From positions 1 to 64,000 of the forward strand of contig WHVD01000066.1 in the NCBI GenBank assembly GCA_015178975.1: DNA of 64,000 nt, in the 5' to 3' direction. Source of the DNA: Hysterangium stoloniferum (Eukaryota; Basidiomycota; Agaricomycetes; Hysterangiales; Hysterangiaceae). This document shows, one piece after another, positions 11,554 to 21,453 of this stretch; position 1 is the first letter of the stretch; each line of letters starts with the position of its first letter. Under the pieces are notes generated by a model. That model did not search any database, was not told where the DNA came from, and saw only the letters and a program-made list of their open reading frames with translations. A program made the translations under genes and the position numbers.

Positions 11554-11779
11554 TGTTGGAAGGTGAAGAAAACACCGTTCTGCTTTTCCCGATCAGGGGG
11601 CAATATGACCTGAGACATAAAGGTTCTTCCGCCCTTTGTTCTCGGGCATATCACCCCGACTCCCCCAGCACCTACATAATCGAGAAAACGTATATAAATG
11701 AGGCAACTACTGTATAGTTACAAGTAGTCGATAATACTTATCCATGACTCCCTAATAATATGGGTCTTGAATTTTAACA
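11554..11779 (+). repeat. 3' LTR of the non-autonomous Copia
   Basis: 226 bp, preceded by the purine tract GTGAGGAGGAG (11543-11553) and followed by the TSD GAAGT. Confidence 0.92.
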
Positions 11780-11784
11780 GAAGT

Positions 11785-12397
11785 CTGATAAAGATCAACC
11801 TGCAATCAATACCGAACGACCCCGAACACCAATATGAGGTTCAAAGACGTGTCTCGAACTATGCTACTACCCTCAGAAAGATTTCCCACCAGTACTCTAT
11901 CCCTATTTACCTATTTACCTATTTTGCCTAGTTTCACAAAAGAATCGGCATTTAGTACTGATTATCACTGACCCGAGCTTCAAGCAGCTCACGACGACGG
12001 CTCTCCGTACCTACCGGACACTTCAGCTTAGTAGCATGGTGCATATACAAGCCTATGTCACCCTAACGTAATACTCTGTGGCGCTGGTAATGCTAGTCTA
12101 CAAGCTGATCCCTGTGGCCCACCAAATACAGCGGTCAATAGTTCCCACAAGATGTTCAGCATGGCAGTTGCTGGATGCGATCACAACGCATTGGCAACAG
12201 TTTACGCTTTCTTCTGATGAATGACAAACTTCACCATGATCTCTTGAGTTCCAGGTGAGCTCTCGGTCAAACCGGTGCTGTTTTGCGCGTATCATCACTG
12301 GAAGTCCCTTGCCTTTATCGTGAGAGTTACACTACAGCAAGGTCATCACTCGAGTGCCATTCGGGACAGACGTGGGGACTGATGCTTAGTTATTGGG
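11785..12397. other. Degenerate sequence, no complete gene
   Basis: A short minus frame near 12098-12298 may be the far 3' part of the WD40 relic to its right. I cannot support a gene. Confidence 0.35.
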
Positions 12398-13456
12398 TCA
12401 TTGACCTGATTTTGCTACCTTGGTGACATACTGGGTGAGAAGATGAGGTAAATCCCTAAAAGTACTTGAACAAATCAATGAACCAACATTTACCAATCCT
12501 GGTGGTTCAGGATTAGAAGAACTTCCATTGGTAAAAGCGGTGCGAATGTCCCGAAGGCTGCACCGGCCCCTCTCGTCACTAATGACGAATAGATGGTCTA
12601 GAACAGGATGGAACTGTACGCCCGTAACCACTGCATTGAGAGTTAGGACACCCACGCCACGGCAGTTTTGAGGGACCGTGTGTCATGGAGGACCACCCTC
12701 CCCTGTTCACTGTTTACGTAATCAATCGACAACGCTAGAGCAGAGATAAAGGTGTACCTTGTGGTCAAACACAAATTGTCGGTGCGAGAATGTGACGTGA
12801 TACTGCGAATAATTCCCTTTTCAAAAGCAGATCTACCTTATGAGGATAATGAATAGCTCGCATATCTCATCCTGACCCTGAACAAAATCTCCACGGGCGA
12901 GCCGTTCGGCGCCAAGGGGCGGAGTGTGGCATACGGGACACATCGTATTGGAGGACAGTACCATTTACGTGCCCCTGATCACCAGGGAATGTTTAAACAG
13001 TGTTGGTGCAGGTTAGCTGAGAATGGACTAACGATAGAAGCGTGTTGCATGAGGCAGTAAATGCCAAGCTCAGGACGTGAGTTCTCAGCCACAGATCTAG
13101 CATGAAGTGACTCTAAATACTCGAGGACCTTAAAAGATAAACGGTGATGACAGAACATCAACCGGATGGAGGTCCCATATCAGCACACATTTATCTGTCC
13201 CAGAAAGGTTGGCACTGTTACCATCACCAGAACTTGCTAACCAGCGGCCTTTCCTGGACATTGATGCAGGATGTGTGACCGTTCAGTTTTCTAAAATACA
13301 ACCTACTGTGAAAATAGCGTGCCAACTTCAGAGAACTTTCGACCAATAACTCGACTAGCAGAGCCGCGTTGGTTGGACATGTATTTTGACGGATATCAAT
13401 GTTTACCGAGGCTTTCCGGTCAGATGCACAGCCTTGTCGTAAGGTCACCGGTTGAC
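12398..13456 (-). pseudogene. WD40-repeat gene relic (DCAF-like), left copy
   Basis: Reading right to left, there is a repeat start (LNGHTSCIN), then in another frame RKGRWLAS followed by GTDKCVLIWD, and much further (12655-12398) FHPVLDHLFVISDERGRC-type WD40 repeat ending SLRDIRTAF. The pattern resembles nuclear WD40 substrate receptors of the DCAF kind, but the family assignment is tentative. Compared with the right copy at 19771-20057, about 11 nt are missing between the GHT and GRWLAS parts, which shifts the frame. The middle (13200-12700) is unreadable. It is clearly dead. Confidence 0.65.
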
Positions 13457-14018
13457 TTCTTAGATTCGGAAGCATAAAGTTTAATAAGGTTTGGAGAATT
13501 TGCCAATAATTCAAGCTCCTACGGTCTTCCTGTTTGACCGCAAGGTACAGCTCCATCTGTGAAGCCTCGCACGGCGGTTATCGGTGCAACTTTTGTATGA
13601 CCTAAAATGTCTATTTTACGCAAGCTTGAGTACCTTTCATCGTAGATCGCGGTAAAATGTCTATTTTTACGTATGATTACCTTTCGGAGATTGCGGTGTC
13701 GAGGCGCCACAAGTAGAGGTTCCCATAGATAAACATCAACTTCACACGATACGGAAGGCCGACAATCGACGTGCAATAATATCCCTTGTCAAAAAATCGG
13801 GCTGGACATAATATAACAAGTTAAGGTATATTAAATAAATTCCTTTTCAAAACTTAAAAGCAACACCCAAATCTGCTCGTAACTATATGTACTTGCTGCT
13901 TCCAACAGTCAATCGTACAATGATAACTCAATAGAACTTCATAAACACGAGCGACATAATCACTACACCACAATTAAGTGCATCTGGCTGCCCCTTCTCA
14001 ACCTATGAATGTCACCTA
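13457..14018. other. Spacer, no gene seen
   Basis: AT-rich with short chance frames only. It may include upstream remnants of the WD40 gene. Confidence 0.35.
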
Positions 14019-14023
14019 TGAGC

Positions 14024-14315
14024 TGTTGGAAACCACTAAGCCAACGTTGGCTTAGTGGTTTCCAACATAAAGTAAACTCCGATACTCCAAAGACCCCACA
14101 AGGTCGTGAGTTCAATCCCTGCCCATACCAATAGTTTCAAGCCCAAAAATAAGTGGCAAAAATAACTTATAAGTGGCATTAAGAGGGATAAAAATTACTT
14201 AATATATATGTTGGCCCACACAATGTTGGCTACCGGCCTTAAACAAGTCATAGGGGAGTTACTACTGACCTTCGGGTTGGAGTTTACTTTATGTTGGAAA
14301 CCACTAAGCCAACGT
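14024..14315 (+). mobile_element. Small element ended by a 44-bp palindrome, with a tRNA-like segment
   Basis: 14024-14067 is a perfect 44-bp palindrome (TGTTGGAAACC...GGTTTCCAACA); its left half plus 2 bp recurs at 14292-14315, where a Copia LTR cuts in. An intact palindrome at 19190-19233 closes the whole block, and TGAGC flanks it at 14019-14023 and 19234-19238. The inner segment 14046-14130 resembles a tRNA: an A-box TGGCTTAGTGG, a B-box GGTCGTGAGTTCAATCCC (14102-14119) and a CCCATACCA end including CCA, but no acceptor stem. It is either a tRNA-derived SINE-like unit or a miniature TG...CA element. Confidence 0.6.
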
Positions 14316-14626
14316 TGTTAAAAATTGCAACTAATATTGTCTCAGTCTCGTATTAGGGTATAACGGACTCAGTATATATACCTAATATTGTCTAATACAG
14401 ACTGTCAATATGACAATAAGGAATATTATCTAAAGCAAACTCACCTCAGTCTTGTATTAGGGTATAACGGACTGAGGTGTAAATGGCGTTGCCATATAGT
14501 TTAAATACCGTGCAATGAATATGTGGAACAAAGGGGTGACGTGTCCTTTCGTGTATCTTTGATCGCGTGTTCTAAAAATAGATGCCAATCGTCGAATCCG
14601 TTGTTCGTGGTGTATACATTCCAACA
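14316..14626 (-). repeat. 3' LTR of the minus-strand Copia
   Basis: 311 bp. Minus-strand start TGTTGGAATGTATACACC, end TTTTTAACA. It is preceded (minus sense) by the purine tract GAGGAGGAG at 14627-14635, after the pol stop. It contains two direct copies of a CCGTTATACCCTAATAC segment. No matching 5' LTR remains on the right. Confidence 0.82.
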
Positions 14627-14706
14627 CTCCTCCTCAGCAAGAACAAACGTTAATGGTCTCCTCCTTAGCGAAAACAACGTGTGCTCCTCCTCGCATGGAA
14701 ATCGAG
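14627..14706 (-). other. PPT and 3' untranslated region of the Copia
   Basis: Three GAGGAG-type purine runs in about 70 bp (minus strand), the last abutting the LTR. Confidence 0.6.
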
Positions 14707-17700
14707 TTAGATGAGACCAAGGAAGGGGCGAAGACGGGAAAATTTTGAGGTGTCTAGGGCCTTTGTGAAGATATCAGCGAGGTTATCTTTGGTGTTGACA
14801 TAGTTTAAGGTAAAGTCTCCCACTAAGACACGCTCCCTAAGAAAATAATATTTGATATCGATGTGTTTGACCCGAGAATGTAAAAGTGGCTCCTCGGAAA
14901 GTGCAATGGCGGCATTGTTGTCACAAAGGAGAGTCGTAGGAGCTGAGGGAGGAAATTGGAGGCCTGTAAATAATGTGCGAAGCCAACTGCCTTCCTTGGC
15001 AGCCTCAAATGCGGCAACATATTCAGCCTCACAGGAGGACGCTGCAACCGTTTTTTGTTTTCTAGAAGTCCAAGAAATAACACCGGAACCCAAGGTGAAG
15101 GCATAACCACTTATGCTGCGACGAGTGTCGAGACAATTGGCCCAGTCGGAGTTGGTGTACCCTAGCAGGTTTATTGCATTGGTACCTCCCAGGTGTAAAT
15201 GAAGTCCTCGGGTGCCTTTTAAATAACGCATGACGCGAATGGCGGCGTGCCAGTGGGGCATGGAATAACAGTCAAGGTATTGAGAGAGTTGTTGGACGGC
15301 ATAGGAAATATCGGGACGGGTTGAGATGGCTAGATAAAGTAGACAACCCACTAGAGATCTGTAGGGAAGTTTCAACAGAGCATCGAGTTCAGCAGTGGAA
15401 GAAGTTGCGTGATTGCTGCGTCGAAGCTTTGAATTATAGTCCATGGGTGTGGATGCAATGGAAGCATTGGTTTGGCCAAATTGTCGAATAATCTTGTCAA
15501 TAAGGGCAATTTGGGATAAATAAACAGATTTGTTGGGACGGTCCCACTCGACAGCAATACCAACGACAAAATGCACATTCCCAAGGTCAGAGATAGTCCA
15601 GACCTTGCTCATCTGTTCCTTGAAAAGCTTATTTTCTGCGGGAGAACTTGCAATGGAGAGAAAATCATCAACATGAACAGCCACTATTATGATCCCAGTA
15701 GAAGTTTTGCGGTAATAGATGCATGATTCACAGTCAAGTCTTGTAAAACCCCAGGAAATCATTTGTTCATTCATTGTTTGATTCCATATGCGTCCACTCT
15801 GTTTCATGCCATAAATACCGCGCATCAACATCCATACCCAATCCTCTTTGCCAGGCTCTTCAAAACCGGTTGGTTGTTCCATATACTGCATCTCATTCTT
15901 GGGGAGTATACCGTATAGGAATGCTGTCTTGATATCGATCTGCTGAGCATCCCATCCTAGGGTAGCAGCAATATGTAGCAAGATCCTCCAAGATTCCATG
16001 TGTGCTGTTGGTGAGCTTGTTTTGTTATAATCTTTGCCATAGATTTGTTCAAAACCTTTGAAAACCAGGCGTACTTTCCATCGGGTCACCTTGCCTGTCT
16101 CATCCCGTTTAATTCGAAAGACAGGTCGACCTTTGCGTATCTTACAGCCTTGTGGGACATCAGATTGGGGGACTAACTTGTAGACCCCCATGGCTTTGAG
16201 AGAAGCAAGTTCATCAAGATAACCCTTTCGCCAATGAGCTGTATCGGCAGAGTTGAGGGCTTCCCCCCAAGACTTGGGTTCGTCATTACATGTTAGGGTA
16301 TCGATGCCTGTGACTGATTCAATGGTAGCGTCGGCCCCAAGGAGGCCATATTCTTGCGGTAACATGGATAATACATGATCAATATCCTCATTATTGGGTG
16401 GATCATGGGATGTGTTTGACTGCGATTGGTGGAGTTCATGTAGGGTATGTAGACATTGTTGCTTTGCGAGACGTAAACGTTCCGCACTTTCTTGAGAGGC
16501 TAGGATAGCACGTTGAAGGCGTGAGCCCGGTTCAATATGTCGTTCTGCAATACGATTGGAATGACGAACAGGTGCTTCGGGATTTGGTTGGTTGTTGATT
16601 AAAGGGGGGCCGTCATTTTGTGGTGCAGGTGCTACTGGATGATTTATACTGGGTGGTATAGATGGTGCTATAATACTATCATCGAGAGGGTTCGGAATGA
16701 TGATGTTATCTGGTGTAGATAAGGTAGAGGTGATTGGGGAAGGTACTGGCAGGTCTTGGTGTGTACACATTGATTCTGGACGGGGGTGTCCCTCATGGCT
16801 TTCCAAAAAACGTATGTGATATGAACTGTATATTTGATGAGTTTTAGGGTTGTAACATCGGTATGATTTTGATTTCGCATCGTAACCAACCAAAATACAT
16901 TCAATTGAACGTTCGAAGATTTTTGGATTAGATCGGTTTTGGATGAGTACGAAAGCTTTGCATCCAATTTCCCTCATATAGGAGTAATCAGGAATGCGGC
17001 CATACCAAAGCTCCCAAGGAGTTTTGCCATTAAGAGAGTTGGTGGTGGTCTTAACATGAAGATGAGCCGCAGTTAGGTAGAGTTCGTCCCATAAGTATGT
17101 TGGTAAATTAGCGTATATACGCATTGATCGAGCTTTTCCCATAAGGGTTCTATGCATACGTTCCACTCGTCCAATGTGGGCTGATGTGTATGGTGCCGTA
17201 AATTGCTGTTCAGTTCCTCTGGATGATAGCCAATTCGACATTTCGCAGCTTTTGAGTTCCCCGTTATCAGTGCGGTATATTCCGACTTTCAGCCCTGTTT
17301 CAACTTCCCTAGCTTGCTCCCATATCCGAAGTTGAGGAAAGGCATCACTTTTAGCTTTCAATAATATAGTCCAAACAAAACTTGTATAGTCGTCAACTAT
17401 ATTCATGACGTAGTTATTTCCAGTTCGTGAAGTTATAGCCTGTGGTCCTGAGAGATTTATCCAAACTTTTTCTAATCTCCTTGTCGCCTTATGCCCCAAC
17501 CCACTTTCACGTATTTTTGGAACTGAAGATTTTGTCTGTTTTCCAAGAATGCATGAATCACATTTCCAGGGAGCTGAAGTGGGGGAGGATTGCACACCTT
17601 TTAGGAGACCGCTTTTGAACATGTCGTTAATAGATTTATAGTTCGCATGTCCAAGGCGGCGGTGCCAAGTGTCGAGGGTAGGCATATTTTGAGTGATAAG

Positions 17701-19077
17701 TGCGTGCTCTGCGAGTGTGGAGTGGAGAGATAGCGTGTAGAGATTTTTGTGGGGGAGTAATGAGCCACGAGCTATTATAGCATTAGATGATTTTGTACTG
17801 AGCCAACATGATTGATCATCGAAGTGTGCGATGATATTGGAATCTCGGGTTAAGCAACGAACTGATATGAGACGCACTGTGGCGTCTGGTATGTAGAGTA
17901 CGTCTCGGAGTATGATGGATGTTCCACGGCCTATACGCATTTTGATGTCACCAATACCAATGGTCCAGATAAGAGAATTTCCTAATCCCCTTACGGAACG
18001 AGGGGTAATGGCTCTTAAAGTAAAAAAATCAGTTTGGTCTGGTGATATGTGTATGGTGGCACCAGTGTCCAGCCAGAAGGGGTAGATTTTGGTGGAAATT
18101 GGGGTACGTTTCGATTGTGACAGTGGTTGAACAGTTGATGTGTTCAATGCTGTAGGGTGCGTGTGGCTGTTCTTGGTCCAATCGACGGTAGTCTTCAACT
18201 CCTCCTCAAGGACAAGCCAACCTTCGTACTCGATCTGTTCTAGCACAAGAGGGGAGGACAATGCTCGGTCAGGAGCAGGGGAGACATGTCCCGCAAAGTC
18301 AGTGGAGGCAGGGTTTGGGGTAGATAATTCGGAAGTGTCCATTTGAGCGATGTAAATACGACCATCGGCCCCTTGGATACGCACAGGAATCTTCATTGTA
18401 GGGGTTGATGCTGGAGTAGTGGAGGTAGAGGGAGAATGTATGGTCCTCGATGATTTAGCCCCCCGGCTCTGTTGCCTGGCCAGCTTCGACTCTTCAATAG
18501 TCTTGCCCGCCATTCCACCGCCTGGTGCAATACAGTAGTCAACTGTATGGCGGTGCTTTTTGCAATTGGAACAAATGATTGAAGTGTTGGGTTTGGATAC
18601 GGCGGCGAGAGCAATGGAGTCACCCACATTGAAATTTTTGTTACTAACTGGGGTCATAAGAGCTTGTTCACTGTCTAAGTAGGAACGTAGTTGGGTAGAG
18701 GTGAATGGATTGGACTTAGTGGATTGAGTGATATCACGGGTGATGATAGAATGGAGATGTTGGAAGTCGGTGCCCAAAGCATTGAGAAGGGCAATGCATT
18801 TAAAGAGGTCGTGGGAAATTTTGCCCATATCGTAAGCACGGTCAATCATAGTGCAGATGGTTTCGGCTGTTGTGGGTAGAGGTGTGCTGTGGGAAAATTG
18901 AGCAAGTAGGGCATTTTGCAGTAATTGGACCTGTCGGATGGGTCCCTCACTCTTGTGGTGAAGTTGTAAAGTATCCCAACAGGCCTTCGCCCCAAGGTCC
19001 AGGTCAATGTACTCCCATTCTGAGGCCAATAGTTTCAAGCCCAAAAATAAGTGGCAAAAATAACTTATAAGTGGCAT
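14707..19077 (-). CDS. Ty1/Copia gag-pol polyprotein, long open frame, 5' truncated
   Basis: 1456 codons without a stop. The first about 17 codons come from a neighbouring small repeat; true gag starts near 19026 (ASEWEYIDLDLGAKACWDTL), so the gag N-terminus and 5' LTR are gone. Order: gag C-part; CCHC-like knuckle (CSNCKKHRHTVDYC); protease (FWLDTGATIHIS); GAG-pre-integrase (HRRLGHANY with CDSC); integrase with D in NIVDDYT, D in YRTDNGE and E in GRVERMHRT; reverse transcriptase with VHVDDF (the YVDD position reads HVDD); RNase H with SSCEAEYVA and the final ADIFTKAL. Total length matches a normal Copia pol. An intact 4.3-kb frame among ruined neighbours means recent arrival. It could still supply enzymes in trans if transcribed. 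Confidence 0.9.
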   Translation of the reverse strand: MPLISYFCHLFLGLKLLASEWEYIDLDLGAKACWDTLQLHHKSEGPIRQVQLLQNALLAQFSHSTPLPTTAETICTMIDRAYDMGKISHDLFKCIALLNALGTDFQHLHSIITRDITQSTKSNPFTSTQLRSYLDSEQALMTPVSNKNFNVGDSIALAAVSKPNTSIICSNCKKHRHTVDYCIAPGGGMAGKTIEESKLARQQSRGAKSSRTIHSPSTSTTPASTPTMKIPVRIQGADGRIYIAQMDTSELSTPNPASTDFAGHVSPAPDRALSSPLVLEQIEYEGWLVLEEELKTTVDWTKNSHTHPTALNTSTVQPLSQSKRTPISTKIYPFWLDTGATIHISPDQTDFFTLRAITPRSVRGLGNSLIWTIGIGDIKMRIGRGTSIILRDVLYIPDATVRLISVRCLTRDSNIIAHFDDQSCWLSTKSSNAIIARGSLLPHKNLYTLSLHSTLAEHALITQNMPTLDTWHRRLGHANYKSINDMFKSGLLKGVQSSPTSAPWKCDSCILGKQTKSSVPKIRESGLGHKATRRLEKVWINLSGPQAITSRTGNNYVMNIVDDYTSFVWTILLKAKSDAFPQLRIWEQAREVETGLKVGIYRTDNGELKSCEMSNWLSSRGTEQQFTAPYTSAHIGRVERMHRTLMGKARSMRIYANLPTYLWDELYLTAAHLHVKTTTNSLNGKTPWELWYGRIPDYSYMREIGCKAFVLIQNRSNPKIFERSIECILVGYDAKSKSYRCYNPKTHQIYSSYHIRFLESHEGHPRPESMCTHQDLPVPSPITSTLSTPDNIIIPNPLDDSIIAPSIPPSINHPVAPAPQNDGPPLINNQPNPEAPVRHSNRIAERHIEPGSRLQRAILASQESAERLRLAKQQCLHTLHELHQSQSNTSHDPPNNEDIDHVLSMLPQEYGLLGADATIESVTGIDTLTCNDEPKSWGEALNSADTAHWRKGYLDELASLKAMGVYKLVPQSDVPQGCKIRKGRPVFRIKRDETGKVTRWKVRLVFKGFEQIYGKDYNKTSSPTAHMESWRILLHIAATLGWDAQQIDIKTAFLYGILPKNEMQYMEQPTGFEEPGKEDWVWMLMRGIYGMKQSGRIWNQTMNEQMISWGFTRLDCESCIYYRKTSTGIIIVAVHVDDFLSIASSPAENKLFKEQMSKVWTISDLGNVHFVVGIAVEWDRPNKSVYLSQIALIDKIIRQFGQTNASIASTPMDYNSKLRRSNHATSSTAELDALLKLPYRSLVGCLLYLAISTRPDISYAVQQLSQYLDCYSMPHWHAAIRVMRYLKGTRGLHLHLGGTNAINLLGYTNSDWANCLDTRRSISGYAFTLGSGVISWTSRKQKTVAASSCEAEYVAAFEAAKEGSWLRTLFTGLQFPPSAPTTLLCDNNAAIALSEEPLLHSRVKHIDIKYYFLRERVLVGDFTLNYVNTKDNLADIFTKALDTSKFSRLRPFLGLI

Positions 19078-19233
19078 TAAGAGGGATAAAAATTACTTAA
19101 TATATATGTTGGCCCACACAATGTTGGCTACCGGCCTTAAACAAGTCATAGAGGAGTTACTACTGACCTTCGGGTCGGAGTTTACTTTATGTTGGAAACC
19201 ACTAAGCCAACGTTGGCTTAGTGGTTTCCAACA
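19027..19233 (-). repeat. Partial second unit of the palindrome-ended small element
   Basis: 185 bp nearly identical to 14129-14313 (two visible differences) plus an intact 44-bp palindrome at 19190-19233. It lacks the tRNA-like head and joins Copia gag directly at 19027. The palindrome is followed by TGAGC, matching the left flank at 14019. Confidence 0.75.
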
Positions 19234-19287
19234 TGAGCAGAGGATCGTGATATACGCAGCAAAATTGTAGCGCACAGTACACAAACA

Positions 19288-19531
19288 TTAATACATAGGT
19301 GGAGGAGCAGTGGCTGTATCGGCTGTCTTTTGAACCACCTCTTGCTGTTGGGGGGCTGGGGGTTGTGGATTGAGGGGCCGCGGTCGCTGTGGTCTGGCGG
19401 GTTTTGGCTTTGGGACGTTGCCGCCAATGGGGGGATCGCCGGAGGGGAGGTTATTGACGATACTGTGTTTATATTTCAGTTTGATTTAGAGAGAAAGGGA
19501 AGGAGAAGGGGGCATACCGAATCACCACCAT
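19288..19531 (-). CDS. Possible small spliced proline-rich ORF
   Basis: Weak prediction. ATG at 19529-19531, 14-nt first exon, intron 19463-19517 (GTATGC...ACACAG), second exon to TAA at 19288-19290, giving about 62 residues. The second exon is strongly P/Q/A-rich (NVPKPKPARPQRPRPLNPQ). No domain is recognised. The open, biased codon pattern and canonical splice sites are the only support. It could be a fragment of a larger host gene broken by the neighbouring insertions. Confidence 0.25.
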
Positions 19532-19770
19532 AATGGCAAAACTTCAGGAAGGTAACAAAGGGTTTCAAGACGGTGGGGAGAGACACTTGAATTAAAAGGT
19601 GTTCAAGGGAACTTTAATGAACTCCGTATTATTATAGTTTTTGAGAAATTATGTCATTGAATGTGTTGAAATGCGAGGGTCTTTTGCCACTCGAGTATGT
19701 GATAGAAACACGCGTGTTTCAACAGAAGGGTTGACTGCATATAGTAATAATAATAATAATAATTAACCGG

Positions 19771-20057
19771 TTGAAAGCCTCGGTTAACATTGATATCCAT
19801 CAAAATACATGTTCAACCAACGCGGCTCTGTTAGTCGAAATATTTCTCGAAAATTCACTGAGGTTGACACGCCATTTTCACAGTAGGTCTTGGTTTATAT
19901 GCCTTGATATGATATGGCTACCAATATATCGATGGTTGTATTTTAGAAAACTGAACGGTGACACATTCGGCATGAATGCTGTGGCATGGTCCAGGAACGG
20001 CCGCTGGTTAGCAAGTTGTGACATCGGAGTCGTCGTTCAGACGGCCTCTGAACTCTA
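19771..20057 (+). pseudogene. WD40-repeat gene relic, right copy
   Basis: Opposite strand to the relic at 12398-13456 and clearly homologous over the gene start (ASVNIDI-QNTC, TNAALLVE, then LNG-T and NAVAWSRNGRWLAS). It keeps a fuller intron: about 65 bp from GTAGGTCTTGG to TGTATTTTAG near 19880-19945, of which the left copy retains only the ends. It stops being readable after GRWLASC, so only the first repeat survives. Confidence 0.6.
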
Positions 20058-20301
20058 AGTCAGATCTTGTTAATTTACGGCATTGCATCGAAAAAATTGA
20101 AAATAAATAAATTTAAGTATATTGAAATATATGGAGATAAATTAGAACTAATTATGGTGCCAGTAGGTACTATGGGACACATATATTAAAGTTACAAAAA
20201 CACCATGATTGCCACTCATGGCAAGCGATAACCAAACTGACAATTTTCCAGAGATATCTGAGGTTATAGATTTCTATTGAGCCTTGGTTTATCACAAGTA
20301 C
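20058..20301. other. AT-rich spacer, nothing seen
   Basis: No frame or repeat of note, up to the GTAC flank of the inverted-repeat element. Confidence 0.4.
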
Positions 20302-20774
20302 CACTGGCGCCCCCCACTATGACATTCCCAAAATGGTAATGATTACAAATACGATATGACCCTCAGAATGGTAATGATTACACATATGATAGGATAATCG
20401 ATAAGATCCTCTGCACTCACGCACTTTCTTGTGTATGTTCGCTCTCTCGCTTCTTATTATGTTGTCGTCTGTCATCCCCTGTGTACCACCACCCCAGTTT
20501 ACCATAGAGCCACTCGTCCACTCATAGATTATCTGTATATAATTATCCCTAAATACCCAAGACAATTGTCCTCCCTCCAACAAGACATCTCTTGCACAAA
20601 GTCCTACATTATATAGTTATCATAACACCATCAGACGACAGTATATAATCGCAACATCTCTACTGGTATTGGAAAGGTATAGCTGTTTGATGGACCACAT
20701 CTATCTGAACACATTTATAGATTCTTAGAATTATGAGGTATGATAATCGTGGGCTTCCGGTTGAGGCATCTTCA

Positions 20775-21020
20775 TCATTTAGACTGTTCCTCAACAGTCT
20801 TCAGTTCCCAGGGTTCTGGGGAAACCCACTGTAAGGAGGGAACGCCAAGTTCGAGAAGCTTGCCGAAGGCTTTGGAGAAACTAGACGAAGGAGGGACGTC
20901 AAACAACTATGAGAGCCGGGGGAGAGAAAAAGTTACGCACTCGGCGAAGAACAACGACTCATCCGCAGCATACTTCTTAACCCATTGCTTGAATGACTTG
21001 TCCTGCGCGAGCGCATAATC
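20775..21020 (-). pseudogene. Cytochrome c peroxidase 3' exons, left arm copy
   Basis: Exact mirror of 21454-21699: two terminal exons with an intact 60-nt intron, ending in a normal stop near the outer side. See the right-arm entry for the reading. It has no start, haem pocket or promoter, so it is a captured fragment. Confidence 0.75.
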
Positions 21021-21453
21021 GGCCCTACATCCCCAAACCAGACCACACCCAATCAGGCATCAGCACAGGCCACAGACAGAATCAACACAACGAGCACAGG
21101 CGCCCCCCACTATGACATTTCCCAAAAAAGGAATTCACTACAAACCCAAACAACCCATACCAAACAACACGTCCACAAACACCACCTGAACCAAACAAAC
21201 AACACGTCTACAAACACTACCTTCAACGATGTTCAGAAATTGTGCTAAACCCTGGTGCATGAAGAAGGTGCTGGGGATAGTAAACACAAGGCAACGAGGA
21301 GAAATGGGTGTGGAGGAAGTGGAATGGGCCAAAGCAGCTGCAGGACAAGAAACAAGAAGACTGGAACTCTTATGCTGCCGTACGTGTGTTGATTCTGTCT
21401 GTGGCCTGTGCTGATGCCTGATTGGGTGTGGTCTGGTTTGGGGATGTAGGGCC

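Larger units (their letters stand above)
8408..11779 (+). mobile_element. Non-autonomous Ty1/Copia element with two LTRs and TSD GAAGT
   Basis: Flanked by GAAGT at 8403-8407 and 11780-11784, a perfect 5-bp duplication. The LTRs are 226 bp each and differ at about three positions, so the insertion is fairly young. A GGTTATGGGCCC primer site follows the 5' LTR and a GAGGAGGAG-type PPT precedes the 3' LTR. The internal region (about 2.9 kb) encodes no gag, integrase or reverse transcriptase. Only the last about 24 codons of Copia pol survive near the 3' end. It must therefore have been mobilised by proteins from a full relative, like a LARD-type derivative. A Gypsy solo LTR (9740-10040) inserted into it later. 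Confidence 0.88.

Noticed and set aside
14046-14130. Functional tRNA gene
   Set aside because: A- and B-boxes are present but the 5' end cannot pair with CCCATA to form an acceptor stem, and no convincing anticodon arm was found.
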